A DNA stretch of 40,539 nt from Marivivens sp. (GCA_017643845.1 JAEPMR010000024.1:1-40539); one strand, 5' to 3'. Shown: positions 1 to 10,129, counted from the stretch's first letter. The notes: generated by a model from the letters alone, not told the origin. Program-made: numbers and translations.

Positions 1-1
1 A

Positions 2-739
2 TTCCGGTGGGCATGGCCGGATCTACTCCCTGACACGTGGTGGCTGGAGCGGCGGGAGGCAAGTCCGCTCTTATTGGCGTGGGACTATGTTTTCTCGCCT
101 TACAGTCGGGTTTGGGAAGCGACGGTAAATTCGGTCATGATAGGTATGGCTGTGACGCTCCTGTGCTTGCTGATCTGTCTGCCAGCGGCGCGGGTCTTGG
201 CGCGGGAGCAATTTGCGGGAAAGCAGATTTTTGAGTTCTTGCTGACCTTGCCGCTCATCGTGCCGGAGGCGGCAATCGGCATCGCGCTTCTCATGATCTT
301 TATCCAGATCGGGCTTGCTGGGAGCCTCGTCGGAATTGTGGTTGTTCATCTTATCCCAACTGTCCCCTACATGGTGCGCATGTTGACGGCGGTTTATCAG
401 GGTATGGGGCGCGAGTTCGAGGAGCAGGCGCGGGTGCTTGGGGCGAGCCGGTTTCAGGTGTTATGGCGCGTGACCATACCGATGCTGATGCCCGGTGTGG
501 TGGCGGGTGCGCTTTTTACGTTCCTCGTTTCTTCGAATGTCTTTCTGCTGACATTCCTTTTGGGGCAGGGGCAGGTCGTGACCCTGCCGACCCTGCTATT
601 CGCGAAAATCTCAGGTGGGGCATTGGATGCGACCGCCGCGGGGATTGCATTGATCGCTACATTGCCCGGAATTGTGCTTCTTGTGATCTCGGAGCGGTTT
701 ATCCGGGAGGAAGCATTCGGCAGAGGAATTGGTGGTTAG
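2..739 (+). CDS. ABC transporter permease, 3' part (5' end outside the window)
   Basis: The frame is open from base 2 with no stop, so the gene runs in from the left and only about 245 C-terminal residues are visible. A TTG at 74 could be mistaken for the start, but the residues upstream of it (RWAWPDLLPDTWWLE) read as coding sequence. The visible part has several hydrophobic membrane segments and the EAA loop of binding-protein-dependent permeases (EEQARVLGASRFQVLWRV, near residue 143). That loop docks the cytoplasmic ATPase. The family is BPD_transp_1 in the inner membrane, and the sequence style resembles the second permease of polyamine- or thiamine-type importers. The substrate cannot be read from this fragment. 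It converges on murJ with a 4-base gap. Confidence 0.85.
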   Translation, partial: FRWAWPDLLPDTWWLERREASPLLLAWDYVFSPYSRVWEATVNSVMIGMAVTLLCLLICLPAARVLAREQFAGKQIFEFLLTLPLIVPEAAIGIALLMIFIQIGLAGSLVGIVVVHLIPTVPYMVRMLTAVYQGMGREFEEQARVLGASRFQVLWRVTIPMLMPGVVAGALFTFLVSSNVFLLTFLLGQGQVVTLPTLLFAKISGGALDATAAGIALIATLPGIVLLVISERFIREEAFGRGIGG

Positions 740-743
740 GGTC

Positions 744-2273
744 TCATCGGCGTCGCAGCATTGCGAGGTCGGTGCGTGCAACTGCGCCAGAGGCAAGGGC
801 AAGTGCACCAAAGCAGCCAAATCCGAGAGTGACCAACAGAGCCAAGCCGAACGGTGTATAGAGAACGTCGGGTAGCGTGCTCTCGGCCCAATCTGCCGCA
901 AGGCGGATAATGACCCCCATCGCAATCGCTGCAAGGACGATGCGTGGAAGCCTGTGCAGAAAACGGCGATCCAATGAGGCCGCATCCCCCATAGGCCGCG
1001 CTCTGATCCAGAGCAATGCGACCGTCACCCAACCGGCGAGGGTCGTTGCGACTGCTGCCGCAATGAATCCAAAGATGGGCGCGGCACCTACCGCGATCAC
1101 AAGATTGATGACCATCGCCCAAACAGCGATACGGAAGGGCGTTCGCGTATCCTCCCTCGCAAAATAGAGCGGTTGAAGTGTTTTTTGCAGGACGAATGCC
1201 GGCAGCCCTGCGCCGTAGATTGCCACCGCTAGTGCCGTTTGGGCTGTGTCGTCGGCTGTAAATGCTCCCCGCTCGAACAGCACAGCGACAAGAGGCACCG
1301 GAATGGCAATCAGGGCGACGGCGGCGGGAATGGTAAGTGTTAGGGCCATTTCGCTTGCGCGGTTGAATGCGTGTCGTCCGCCGTCCGTGTCTCCTGCCCG
1401 CAGCCTGCGTGAGAGGTCCGGCAAGAGGACCACACCCATGGCGATTCCGACCACGCCCAAGGGGAGCTGATAGAGACGATCCGCGAGACCCAGCCAGACA
1501 ATTGCGCCGTCAAAAAAACTGGCGACCTGTCGACCGACGAGGAGATTGACCTGCACCACTCCTCCGGCCAGTGCTGCGGGTGCTGCGATGACTGCGAGAC
1601 GCTTGATATCTGGTGAGAGTACGGGGCGCCGAATACGAAGTGTAAAGCCGGCGCGACGCGCGGCTTCCCAAACGAGGGCGAGTTGCGCGATACCGGCGAC
1701 GGGAACGGTCCACGCAAGTGTAAGACCGAGATCCCATGACAGGGCGTCCGCGATGATTAGGCTGCCGACGAAAAGAACATTCAAAAGAACCGGCGCAGCG
1801 GCCGCGGCAACAAACCGGCGTGTCGCATTCAGAACGCCCGACAACAGTGCGGCCAAAGAGATGAAAAGTATGTAGGGAAAGGCAATGCGCCCGAACAGCA
1901 CGGCCAGATCAAACCGCTCGTCGCCGCGAAAACCGCTTGCCATCAGGGTAACGAGCCAAGGCATGGCAAAAAGGGCGATGAACGAAAACAAAATCAGCAC
2001 AAAAGCGAGTCCTGCAAACGCGTTCTGGGCAAATCCGTGGGCGTCTTCATCGGCTTCGAGCTTTTTCGAGAACATCGGTATGAAGGCCATGTTGAACGCG
2101 CCTTCCGCGAAGAAGCGCCTGAACATATTCGGTAAGGAAAACGCGATCAGGAATGCTTCGGCCACCGGGCCTGCACCGAGATAGGCCGCAATCATGATGT
2201 CGCGCGCAAACCCGAGGATGCGCGACAGCAGCGTCCAGACCCCGACTGTAAGAAAGGCGGATGCGAGCCTCAT
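744..2273 (-). CDS. murJ: MurJ lipid II flippase
   Basis: A 509-residue polytopic membrane protein of the MurJ/MviN group in the MOP superfamily, which moves lipid-linked peptidoglycan precursor (lipid II) across the inner membrane. Evidence is the family N-terminus (SRILGFARDIMIAAYLG), the following loop with FRRFFAEGAFNMAFIPMF, the later LQKTLQPLYFAREDTRTP segment, and roughly fourteen hydrophobic stretches over the expected length. The ATG start at 2273 overlaps the glnD stop by four bases (ATGA), so the two are probably translationally coupled in the order LpoA-like, glnD, murJ. No oddities are visible. Confidence 0.97.
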   Translation of the reverse strand: MRLASAFLTVGVWTLLSRILGFARDIMIAAYLGAGPVAEAFLIAFSLPNMFRRFFAEGAFNMAFIPMFSKKLEADEDAHGFAQNAFAGLAFVLILFSFIALFAMPWLVTLMASGFRGDERFDLAVLFGRIAFPYILFISLAALLSGVLNATRRFVAAAAAPVLLNVLFVGSLIIADALSWDLGLTLAWTVPVAGIAQLALVWEAARRAGFTLRIRRPVLSPDIKRLAVIAAPAALAGGVVQVNLLVGRQVASFFDGAIVWLGLADRLYQLPLGVVGIAMGVVLLPDLSRRLRAGDTDGGRHAFNRASEMALTLTIPAAVALIAIPVPLVAVLFERGAFTADDTAQTALAVAIYGAGLPAFVLQKTLQPLYFAREDTRTPFRIAVWAMVINLVIAVGAAPIFGFIAAAVATTLAGWVTVALLWIRARPMGDAASLDRRFLHRLPRIVLAAIAMGVIIRLAADWAESTLPDVLYTPFGLALLVTLGFGCFGALALASGAVARTDLAMLRRR

Positions 2274-5005
2274 GCGCGGGCGCGTTCCGCACCGGAGGAA
2301 ATCGCCTCGCGGAGTTTGCGTTCAAGTGCGGCCCGCTTGCTGGGCGTATGGAATTTCAGGCCGAACATGTCTTTAACATAGAATGTATCAACGACCTGCT
2401 CGCCATATGTCGCGATGACGGCTGAAGCGATGTAGACGTTGTTATTGGCTAGAGTTCGGGTCAGATCGTGCAAGAGGCCGGGGCGATCACGAGTGTCGAC
2501 CTCGATAATCGTATAAATTTCAGAGCCTTCATTATCAAAGCTGATCGAGGTCGGGACACGGAAGGCCTTTTCGCGCTTCTTCATTTTGTCACGATCGGCG
2601 AGTGCTTCGCGAGCGACGACCTGACCTTGTAGGGTCTTTTCGATCATGTTGCGCAGGCGTGGCAGGCGCGACTCGTCATAGGGGTGCCCGTCGCTGTCTT
2701 GAATCCAGAATGCAGCGGTCGCAAAGCCGTCTTTGGTGGTAAAGGTGCGTGCGTCAACGACGTTGGCACCGACCAGACTGAGGGCACCACACATCCTGCT
2801 GAAAATGCCGGGGTGGTCCGCCATCGCAAAACAGACTCGCGTTGCGTCGCGGTCGTGATCCGGCGTGAGGCGGGTGCGGATCTCGTCTGTAGAGATTTCC
2901 AGAAGCAGTTCGGCAAAATCCACATGGGCCGTGATGTGCAGCCCCTGCCAATACGGTGGGTAGTGGCGCTGAAGTTCGTGGCGGATATCTTTTTCCAACC
3001 AGCCATCGAGACAGTCGCGCAATTTCTTCCGGGCTTCAGCGCCGCGCTCCTCGCGGTTGATCGCTTCCAGCCCGTCGCGCAGGGCGCGTCGCGTTTGCCG
3101 ATAGAGTGCCCTGAGAAGAGCGGCTTTCCAGTTGTTCCATGTGCCAGGGCCAACGCCGCGGATGTCGCAGACAGTCAGTACACACAGCAGGTCCAGCCGT
3201 TCCTCTGTGCGGACGGCCTTGGCAAAGTCTCGAACGGTTCTGGGGTCTGCGATGTCGCGTTTTTGCGCCATGTCCGACATTAGGAGGTGATAGCGCACCA
3301 GCCATTCGACCGTTTCGCATTCTTTCTTATTCAGCCCGAGCCGTGGGGTCACCTTGCGCGCGATCCGTGCGCCGAGAACGGAATGATCCTCGTCCCGCCC
3401 CTTTCCAATGTCATGGAGGAGTAGGGCGGTATAGAGCACCTTCCGGTTGATGCCGCGTTCGAGAATACTGGATGCGACGGGAAGTTCCTCTACCAGCTCC
3501 TTCCGCTCGATTTGAGCGAGGTTGGAGATGCATTGAATGGTATGCTCATCCACCGTGTAGTGGTGATACATATTAAACTGCATCATCGCCACGATGGGTG
3601 CGAATTCAGGGATGAAAGCGGAGAGAACGCCTAATTCGTTCATCCTGCGCAGGCCGCGTTCCGGGTTCCCGTGCTTGAGCAGCATATCGAAGAAGGATCG
3701 AACGGTTTCGCGATCTTCCCGGACCTCTTGGTCAATGAGATTCAGATTACCTGCCAGATGACGCATGGCATCGGGATGCAAAAGCGTTCCCGTACGCAGG
3801 GCTTCCTCGAAAATCTTCACCATATTCCGCTTGTCGGCGAAAAATTCCTTCTGTGACGAGATCGTGAGCCGGTTCTGTTCAATGGCATAAGGAGGCCGCG
3901 CTCGTTTGCGACGGGCGAGAAGGCGGGTCAGCATCGGGGCTGCTTTTGTGTGCTCGGCTTCCAGCTTGGTCAGGAAAATCCGTGTGAGTTCGCCGACGCG
4001 GGTTGCATGACGGAAATAGGCCTGCATGAAATGTTCTACGCCACGACGCCCACCGTGATCAGCGTAGCCCATCCGCTCAGCGACCTCGACTTGCAGGTCA
4101 AAGGTCAGTTGGTCCATCGCGCGGCCCGTCAGGATATGCAGGTGACAGCGAACGGCCCAGAGGAAATCAGCGGCTTTCACGAATGTGGTGAATTCGTCCT
4201 TGGTGAAAAGGCCCTCATCAACCAGTTCGCGGGCGCTGCGGACGCCGTAAACATACTTGCCGATCCAATAAAGGGACTGGAGGTCACGTAGGCCGCCTTT
4301 GCCCTCTTTGACGTTGGGTTCCACGACGTAGCGTTGACCGCCCTGTTTGCGATGGCGTTCGGCGCGTTCGGACAGCTTTGCCTCAATGAAATCCGATGCG
4401 GTCGCGCTGAATAGATCCGTCCAGAGTTTCTTACGCAGATCTTCGGCGAGTTGCGGGTCCCCAGCGAGGTGGCGGTGCTCAACGAGGCTGGTGCGAATGG
4501 TGTAGTCCTCGCGCGCAAGGCGGAGGCAGTCCTTGGTCGTGCGGCTTGCGTGGCCGACTTTAAGTTTCAAGTCCCATAGCATGTATAGCATCGATTCTAT
4601 GAGGCTCTCAGCCCAAGGTGTGATTTTGTAGGGTGTGAGAAACAACAGGTCGACATCGGAGTGGAGGGCCATTTCCCCACGTCCGTAACCACCAACCGCG
4701 ATCAATGAAATCCGTTCGCCTTCGGTCGGGTTGGCGAGCGGGTGTAAAATGTCATGCGCGACGCGAAAAACAGACTGCACGATCTGATCGGTTAGATAGC
4801 TGTATGATCGCGTCGTGGCCCGCGCTGCGAATGGGCTGGCCGAGAATGCCTCCGCAATCGCATCATTCCCTGCTTTGCGCATCTCCCGCAGTTTTCCGAC
4901 CGCGACCGCGCGGATTTCTTTGTGGTCGTTCGCTGTGGCAATAGCCTCCTCGAGCGCGACTTCGAATGCCTGGGCATCAAAGATCGTCTCGGCGGGACAA
5001 ATCAT
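2270..5005 (-). CDS. glnD: GlnD, PII uridylyltransferase / uridylyl-removing enzyme
   Basis: A bifunctional nitrogen sensor that uridylylates PII proteins when glutamine is low and removes UMP when it is high. Domains in order are: a nucleotidyltransferase with GGYGRGEMALHSDVD (about residues 105-119), a PII-uridylyltransferase linker, an HD hydrolase domain with LLLHDIGKGRDEDHS, and two C-terminal ACT domains (FAMADHPGIFSRM and EVDTRDRPGLLHDL) that bind glutamine. The frame stays open to an ATG at 5149, but that would overlap the upstream lipoprotein gene by 101 bases and add 48 unconserved residues. The ATG at 5005 lies 43 bases after that gene's stop and matches where known alphaproteobacterial GlnD proteins begin (ICPAETIFD), so I prefer it (911 aa). 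Its Shine-Dalgarno is not clear. Confidence 0.95.
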   Translation of the reverse strand: MICPAETIFDAQAFEVALEEAIATANDHKEIRAVAVGKLREMRKAGNDAIAEAFSASPFAARATTRSYSYLTDQIVQSVFRVAHDILHPLANPTEGERISLIAVGGYGRGEMALHSDVDLLFLTPYKITPWAESLIESMLYMLWDLKLKVGHASRTTKDCLRLAREDYTIRTSLVEHRHLAGDPQLAEDLRKKLWTDLFSATASDFIEAKLSERAERHRKQGGQRYVVEPNVKEGKGGLRDLQSLYWIGKYVYGVRSARELVDEGLFTKDEFTTFVKAADFLWAVRCHLHILTGRAMDQLTFDLQVEVAERMGYADHGGRRGVEHFMQAYFRHATRVGELTRIFLTKLEAEHTKAAPMLTRLLARRKRARPPYAIEQNRLTISSQKEFFADKRNMVKIFEEALRTGTLLHPDAMRHLAGNLNLIDQEVREDRETVRSFFDMLLKHGNPERGLRRMNELGVLSAFIPEFAPIVAMMQFNMYHHYTVDEHTIQCISNLAQIERKELVEELPVASSILERGINRKVLYTALLLHDIGKGRDEDHSVLGARIARKVTPRLGLNKKECETVEWLVRYHLLMSDMAQKRDIADPRTVRDFAKAVRTEERLDLLCVLTVCDIRGVGPGTWNNWKAALLRALYRQTRRALRDGLEAINREERGAEARKKLRDCLDGWLEKDIRHELQRHYPPYWQGLHITAHVDFAELLLEISTDEIRTRLTPDHDRDATRVCFAMADHPGIFSRMCGALSLVGANVVDARTFTTKDGFATAAFWIQDSDGHPYDESRLPRLRNMIEKTLQGQVVAREALADRDKMKKREKAFRVPTSISFDNEGSEIYTIIEVDTRDRPGLLHDLTRTLANNNVYIASAVIATYGEQVVDTFYVKDMFGLKFHTPSKRAALERKLREAISSGAERARA

Positions 5006-5048
5006 CCCACCCGGGGTTTGCTCTAAAGTGTCAAAACGGTCGGCTTCG

Positions 5049-6230
5049 TCAGAAACCGGCGCGACCGAAACTTCTGGGTGCTGGGTCAAGGATGACAACC
5101 TGATTGTTTTCGACAGAGGCAACGGCAAGGCCACGTTCGTTCGTTCCATCCGGCAGGAAGCGGAAGATCCCGGATGTCCCCTGGAAGCCTTGGGGTTGTG
5201 TGAGCGAGGCGGCGGTCAGGGCGTCGGATTGGCCCGTCGCCACAAGAGCGCCGATGGCGGCGATGCCATCATATGCGAGTCCGGCCAGCGGATGTGGACT
5301 GCTTCCAAAAGCAGCATTGTAACGCGCTTCGAACAGACCGGACATTTGCGCATCTGGAACGGCAAATAGCCCCCCCTGGAGCGCCGGAAGCGCCAGCAGC
5401 TGTGGCGCGGCGTCCCAGCGGGTCAGGCCGATATAGCGAATGGACTCGGTCGATAGACCCCGTTCGGGCAAAACGGTTGCGACGATGGGAAGGTCGGCAT
5501 TCACACCCGCAGTGAGGAAAATTGTATCGGTAAATGTAAGATCGGCCATTTCGACGATTTCAGGGGCACGGTCTACAATGGCTTGCTGCGAGAGCGGATA
5601 GCTCTCGATACTGGCGATGGTGGAGCCGTTGCGCCGGATCGCTGTTTCGATTGCGTCGCGCCCGAACGCGCCTTGCAGGTCGTCGCCGTGCAGGATCATG
5701 TAGTTGCTCGATCCGGTCGCAGTTGCAAAGCGAACCAGTCGATTTGCCGTGTTCAGAAAAGTCTGACCGAGAATGAATACGTTACCGCCGGCGATGGACG
5801 TATTGTTTGAAAATGCCATCACATTGACGTTGCGCGATGCTACAGCCACGCCCGCGGCATTGGCGGCTTCAGCGTAGAGCGGGCCGAGAATGATTTTGGC
5901 ACCTTCGTTCACGGCTTGCCGTGCGGCCTGCGCGGCCTGCTGTGCGTCTGCTCCAGTGTTATAAACCCGCAAGTCGATTTCCACGCCGTCGAGATCCGCA
6001 ATCGCGAGGCGCGCTGCGTTTTCTAGATTGGTTGCCAGAAAATTGTCCGCTTCCGCGAGGCTTCCGCCGGGAACCAGGAGAGCCACTTCGACGGGTTCGC
6101 TTGCATTGATCCGCAAACCCGTATTGCTCCCCGAGGGGACCGATGCCACACAAGCCCCTAGAAAGGCGATCGCTGCGAGAGAAAAAAATGTGATGAACGA
6201 TAGACGCGGTCGCTTCGAACGAAAGGGCAT
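5049..6230 (-). CDS. LpoA-like lipoprotein, penicillin-binding protein activator
   Basis: A 393-residue predicted lipoprotein. The N-terminus has basic residues, a hydrophobic core and a lipobox LGAC with Cys27 as the lipidation site. The rest is a periplasmic-binding-protein (type 1) fold like the C-terminal half of LpoA, the activator of PBP1A: alternating segments such as VEVALLVPGG, AKIILGPLYAEAANA and DTIFLTAGVNADLP. It probably acts at the outer membrane or in the periplasm in peptidoglycan synthesis, which fits the nearby lipid II flippase gene murJ. The function is inferred from the fold family; a solute-binding role is possible. The ATG at 6230 is preceded by GGAGG 11 bases away. It is divergent from rsmI across 91 bases. 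Confidence 0.85.
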   Translation of the reverse strand: MPFRSKRPRLSFITFFSLAAIAFLGACVASVPSGSNTGLRINASEPVEVALLVPGGSLAEADNFLATNLENAARLAIADLDGVEIDLRVYNTGADAQQAAQAARQAVNEGAKIILGPLYAEAANAAGVAVASRNVNVMAFSNNTSIAGGNVFILGQTFLNTANRLVRFATATGSSNYMILHGDDLQGAFGRDAIETAIRRNGSTIASIESYPLSQQAIVDRAPEIVEMADLTFTDTIFLTAGVNADLPIVATVLPERGLSTESIRYIGLTRWDAAPQLLALPALQGGLFAVPDAQMSGLFEARYNAAFGSSPHPLAGLAYDGIAAIGALVATGQSDALTAASLTQPQGFQGTSGIFRFLPDGTNERGLAVASVENNQVVILDPAPRSFGRAGF

Positions 6231-6321
6231 GTCTCAGGTCGCCTCCGGCATGATGGCGGTTTAGGTCACCCGTGATACAAGATATCGCACACGGAATAGT
6301 GGCGAAGCATAGGGACCAATC

Positions 6322-7182
6322 ATGAAAATTGAAACCAAGCCTCTTCCTCCTGGTCTTTATCTTGTCTCGACGCCAATCGGAAGTGCCCGCGATATCACAC
6401 TTCGCGCATTGGATGTATTGGCCTCGGCCGATCTGATCGCTGCGGAGGACACGCGCACAGCCCGAAAGCTCTTGGAAATACACGGTGTCCCGCTTGGGGG
6501 GCGGCAGATATTGTCTCACCATGATCATTCGGGCATGGCCGGTGTCAACGGATTGGTGGCGCTTATGCGTGAGGGGAAGTCTCTGGCGTATGTTTCCGAG
6601 GCGGGAACGCCGATGATCGCCGATCCCGGCTTCGAGCTGGGGAGGGCAGCCATCGCGGAAGGAATTGCTATAACGGCGGTTCCGGGAGTTTCGGCCGCGA
6701 TTACGGCCCTCACTGTCACTGGTCTGCCAACAGATCAGTTCCATTTCGTGGGTTTCCTTCCGACATCGCAAGCTCAGCGACAAGCTGCGATTGCCGATTT
6801 GCGGGATGTTCCGGGGACGTTGGTGTTCTACGAGTCCCCCAAACGGATTGATGAATTGTTAAACACTCTGGCGGAAGGTCTCGGGCAGGGTCGACAGGCG
6901 GCAATTTGTCGTGAGCTGACCAAAAAATTCGAAGAGGTGCGGCGTGGCACAATCGGCGCGTTGATCGGTGGACTCGAAGACCTGACACGGAAAGGCGAAT
7001 TTGTCGTCTGTGTGGGCAAAGCCGGGGAGGCAGAGGTATCGGAGGCGGAAATAATCGCGGCACTAGAGGATGCATTGAAAACGATGCGGGTCAAAGACGC
7101 AGCGACGGCGGTCGCGGGTGCGCACGGACTACCGAGGCGGCAGGTGTATCAGATCGCGCTCGAACTAGGCAAAAAGCGCTAA
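6322..7182 (+). CDS. rsmI: RsmI, 16S rRNA (cytidine-1402-2'-O)-methyltransferase
   Basis: A 286-residue tetrapyrrole-methylase-fold enzyme that 2'-O-methylates C1402 in the decoding centre of 16S rRNA using SAM. Diagnostic segments are LYLVSTPIGSARDITLRAL near the N-terminus, AEDTRTARKLL, the SAM-binding YVSEAGTPMIADPGFELG, PGVSAAITAL and FYESPKRI. The C-terminus LPRRQVYQIALELGKKR is complete and typical. It is followed directly by the yraN frame, a common neighbour. Length and start (ATG at 6322) agree with the family. Confidence 0.97.
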   Translation: MKIETKPLPPGLYLVSTPIGSARDITLRALDVLASADLIAAEDTRTARKLLEIHGVPLGGRQILSHHDHSGMAGVNGLVALMREGKSLAYVSEAGTPMIADPGFELGRAAIAEGIAITAVPGVSAAITALTVTGLPTDQFHFVGFLPTSQAQRQAAIADLRDVPGTLVFYESPKRIDELLNTLAEGLGQGRQAAICRELTKKFEEVRRGTIGALIGGLEDLTRKGEFVVCVGKAGEAEVSEAEIIAALEDALKTMRVKDAATAVAGAHGLPRRQVYQIALELGKKR

Positions 7183-7259
7183 CCGGACAGCGGAGCTATC
7201 TTTTCGGTCTTGCGGCAGAAGAGGCGGTAATCCGCCAATATGCGAGGCAAGGCGCACGA

Positions 7260-7529
7260 TTGATCGCGCAGAGGTGGCGCGGTTCGGGTGGTGAAATTGA
7301 TCTCGTGTTTTCTGATGGTGGGATCATCTTTGTCGAGGTGAAAGCAAGTCGCACGCATGAGCGCGCAATTGCTTCTCTCGGCTCATCTCAAATCCAGAGA
7401 CTCTTGTGTAGCGGGGAGGCGTTTCTAGAGGAGCGTTTCTCGACATCACTGATAGACGCGCGCTTCGATCTTGCATTGGTCGATCAGGGAATGCGGATCA
7501 AAATCCTAGAGAATGCAATTTCTGCATGA
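7260..7529 (+). CDS. YraN family protein (UPF0102), true start unclear
   Basis: A small protein with the nuclease-like YraN fold: RGSGGEIDLVF, FVEVKAS and the C-terminal DARFDLALVD. The family has no settled function. The first ATG/GTG/TTG in frame is TTG at 7260, giving 89 aa. However, the conserved N-terminal part of the family (YLFGLAAEEAVIRQYARQG) is encoded immediately upstream, from about 7197, in the same open frame. The frame remains open back into the end of rsmI with no ATG, GTG or TTG anywhere near. So either a rare start codon is used, or there is a frameshift or sequence error, or the gene is N-terminally damaged. Coordinates give the first canonical start only. Confidence 0.75.
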   Translation: MIAQRWRGSGGEIDLVFSDGGIIFVEVKASRTHERAIASLGSSQIQRLLCSGEAFLEERFSTSLIDARFDLALVDQGMRIKILENAISA

Positions 7530-7609
7530 GAGGTAGGGCGATTGCGCTCTGGCAAATCTGAAATAGAGGCACTAGGTCTGATCCAAAGATAGTTGGAGCC
7601 GGATACGAC

Positions 7610-8560
7610 ATGCCCTTGAAGATCGCTTTTCAGATGGACCCTATCGCGGGTTTCAACATCGACGCTGACAGCACATTCCGCATCGCGGAGGAGGCTCAGG
7701 CGCTGGGCCATGAATTATTTTATTATACGCCGGATAATCTTGCCTATGACGAAGGTCGTGTCGTCGCGCGTGGATGGCCTCTGACGGTGCGGCGCGTGCA
7801 TGGCGATCATTTCAGTCTCGGCGACCAGATGACCGTCGATCTCGCCGAATTTGACGTCGTATGGCTCCGGCAGGATCCTCCGTTCGATATGGGCTATATA
7901 ACCACCACCCATATCCTAGACCGGCTCGCGCCGACCACGCTCGTTGTGAATGATCCGTTCTGGGTTCGTAACTATCCAGAGAAATTACTGGTTCTTGACT
8001 TCCCCGATCTGACCCCGCCCACGATGATCGCGCGGGATTTGCAGATGTTGCGGGAATTCCGTGATCGGCATGGCGATATCATCCTCAAGCCACTCTACGG
8101 AAATGGTGGAGCAGGCGTTTTCAAATTGCATCAGGCGGATGGAAATCTGGCCTCTTTGCACGAGATGTTCACCGGCATTAGCCGCGAGCCATTGATCGTG
8201 CAGAAATTCCTTCCTGCCGTCTCGGCCGGTGACAAGCGCGTAATCCTCGTGGATGGGGAGCCGGTGGGTGCGATCAACCGTGTTCCGGCCAAGGGCGAGA
8301 CGCGCTCGAACATGCATGTGGGCGGGCGGCCCGAGAAAGTGGCTCTCACCAAACGCGATTTGGAGATTTGCGAGCGGATCGGCCCACTGTTGCGAGAGAA
8401 AGGCCAGATCTTCGTTGGGATTGACGTGATCGGCGATTGGCTGACTGAAATTAACGTGACTTCCCCAACGGGAATACAAGAGCTCGAGCGGTTTGACGGC
8501 GTGAATGTTGCCGGTAAGATCTGGGAGGCGATCTCGCGGCGGCTGGAAACGCGAGGCTAA
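7610..8560 (+). CDS. gshB: Glutathione synthetase
   Basis: A 316-residue ATP-grasp enzyme joining gamma-glutamylcysteine and glycine to form glutathione. Evidence: the N-terminal [20 protein letters not shown] with the substrate-binding pattern of the family, [20 protein letters not shown], the ATP-grasp motifs [16 protein letters not shown] and [20 protein letters not shown], and the C-terminal [17 protein letters not shown]. Length matches bacterial GshB. The ATG at 7610 follows an 80-base gap after yraN. The last four bases overlap the convergent ComM-like gene. Confidence 0.97.
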   Translation: MPLKIAFQMDPIAGFNIDADSTFRIAEEAQALGHELFYYTPDNLAYDEGRVVARGWPLTVRRVHGDHFSLGDQMTVDLAEFDVVWLRQDPPFDMGYITTTHILDRLAPTTLVVNDPFWVRNYPEKLLVLDFPDLTPPTMIARDLQMLREFRDRHGDIILKPLYGNGGAGVFKLHQADGNLASLHEMFTGISREPLIVQKFLPAVSAGDKRVILVDGEPVGAINRVPAKGETRSNMHVGGRPEKVALTKRDLEICERIGPLLREKGQIFVGIDVIGDWLTEINVTSPTGIQELERFDGVNVAGKIWEAISRRLETRG

Positions 8561-10071
8561 CGGCGGTCAATTCCGATAAGACGAAAGCTAACGGCTTCGG
8601 CGATATGGTCGCGCGAAATGCGCTCGGCTTCGGCAAGGTCGGCGATTGTCCTCGCGACTCTGAGAACGCGATGGTAGCCACGCGCGGACAGGCCGAATTT
8701 CTCGGCGGCTTTCAGGAGATATGTGCGGGCCTCACTATTGAGTGGGGCTACTTGATCAAGAAGCTTCCCTTCGGCATCGGCATTGAGGCGGACATCTTCG
8801 AAACTTCGATAGCGTGATGCCTGGAGTTGGCGTGCCGCAACGACTCTCTGTTTAACTGAAGCGCTTGTTTCGCCGCTTGGTGCGGTGTCGAGATCGGAGA
8901 AGGAAACAGGCGGGATTTCGACGCGAAGATCGAAGCGGTCTAGAAGGGGACCCGAAATGCGGCCAAGGTATTCATTTCCACATATGGGTGCCCGCCCACA
9001 GGCCTTGTCAGCCTCGGTCATATAGCCGCACCGACATGGGTTGGCCGCAGCAATGAGCAGGAATCGGCTTGGATACCGGACATGCGCGTTGGCGCGGGCA
9101 ACAGTGACCTGCCCTTCTTCGATGGGTTGGCGGAGTGTTTCCAAGACCGCTCGCGCGTATTCGGGAAACTCGTCCATGAAAAGGACACCGTTGTGCGCTA
9201 AGCTAATTTCACCTGGTTTTGCCCCGCGTCCGCCGCCGACGATTGCAGCCATCGATGCGGTATGATGCGGAGCGCGAAATGGGCGCGTTCGCGTGATCCC
9301 ATGGCTCTCCAGCAGCCCCGCGAGAGAATGCACCATCGATGTTTCGAGCGCTTCTTCCGGCATCATATCGGGCAGGATGCCGGGCACTCGGGATGCAAGC
9401 ATGGATTTGCCTGATCCGGGTGGCCCCACCATGAGCAGGTGATGGCGACCAGCTGCTGCGATCTCGAGCGCCCGTTTTGCGCGTTCCTGACCTTTCACAT
9501 CTTGGAGGTCGAGAAAATCGACCTGGTCATTGACCTCCTTGGGTTCGGCGGGTGGCAGCAGGCGGCGGCCTTTGAAGTGCTGTACCACCGAGAGGAGAGA
9601 GTCTGGCGCGAGCACCTTTGTTCCGCCGACCCACGCGGCCTCACTGCCGCAGTCGCGCGGGCATATCAGATCCAGATCGCGGGTAGCCGCAGCCATGGCC
9701 GACGGCAAAGCGCCGGTCACCGGCACGAGCCGTCCGTCCAGAGACAGCTCACCCAGTGAGACGATTTTGTCCAACTCGGTCGGCTCGATCGCTCCAATTG
9801 CTGAAAGGAGCGATAGGGCGATGGGAAGGTCGTAATGTGATCCATCCTTTGGCAGATCGGCGGGAGAAAGATTGATTGTAATACGTTTGGCTGGCAAGCC
9901 GATAGCGAGCGCGCCAAGTGCGGCTCGCACTCTATCTTTCGCTTCTGAAACAGCCTTGTTCGGCAAGCCCACAATCGAAAAGCTCGGAATGCCGGGGCTG
10001 AGCGAGCACTGAACTTCAACCATGCGCGCCTCGATTCCTTCGAATGCGACGGTGTAGGCGCGTGTGACCAT
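8557..10071 (-). CDS. YifB/ComM family Mg-chelatase-like AAA+ ATPase
   Basis: A 504-residue protein of the ComM/YifB family. In other bacteria ComM is a hexameric helicase that promotes branch migration during natural transformation. Domain order: an N-terminal ChlI/Lon-protease-like domain (residues 1-165, with [21 protein letters not shown]), an AAA+ core with Walker A GPPGSGKS at 216-223 and Walker [11 protein letters not shown], and a C-terminal Mg-chelatase subunit domain ([19 protein letters not shown]). Between Walker B and the C-terminal domain are cysteines resembling the family's zinc-binding insertion (NPCRCGYM...CGRAPICG). The ATG at 10071 has GGGAGC upstream. Whether this organism is competent cannot be told here. 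Confidence 0.94.
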   Translation of the reverse strand: MVTRAYTVAFEGIEARMVEVQCSLSPGIPSFSIVGLPNKAVSEAKDRVRAALGALAIGLPAKRITINLSPADLPKDGSHYDLPIALSLLSAIGAIEPTELDKIVSLGELSLDGRLVPVTGALPSAMAAATRDLDLICPRDCGSEAAWVGGTKVLAPDSLLSVVQHFKGRRLLPPAEPKEVNDQVDFLDLQDVKGQERAKRALEIAAAGRHHLLMVGPPGSGKSMLASRVPGILPDMMPEEALETSMVHSLAGLLESHGITRTRPFRAPHHTASMAAIVGGGRGAKPGEISLAHNGVLFMDEFPEYARAVLETLRQPIEEGQVTVARANAHVRYPSRFLLIAAANPCRCGYMTEADKACGRAPICGNEYLGRISGPLLDRFDLRVEIPPVSFSDLDTAPSGETSASVKQRVVAARQLQASRYRSFEDVRLNADAEGKLLDQVAPLNSEARTYLLKAAEKFGLSARGYHRVLRVARTIADLAEAERISRDHIAEAVSFRLIGIDRR

Positions 10072-10129
10072 GGCTGCTCCCCAAGAATAACACTTGGTTA
10101 ATCGTGGGAGGTTTCCGGTTGGTTAACGT

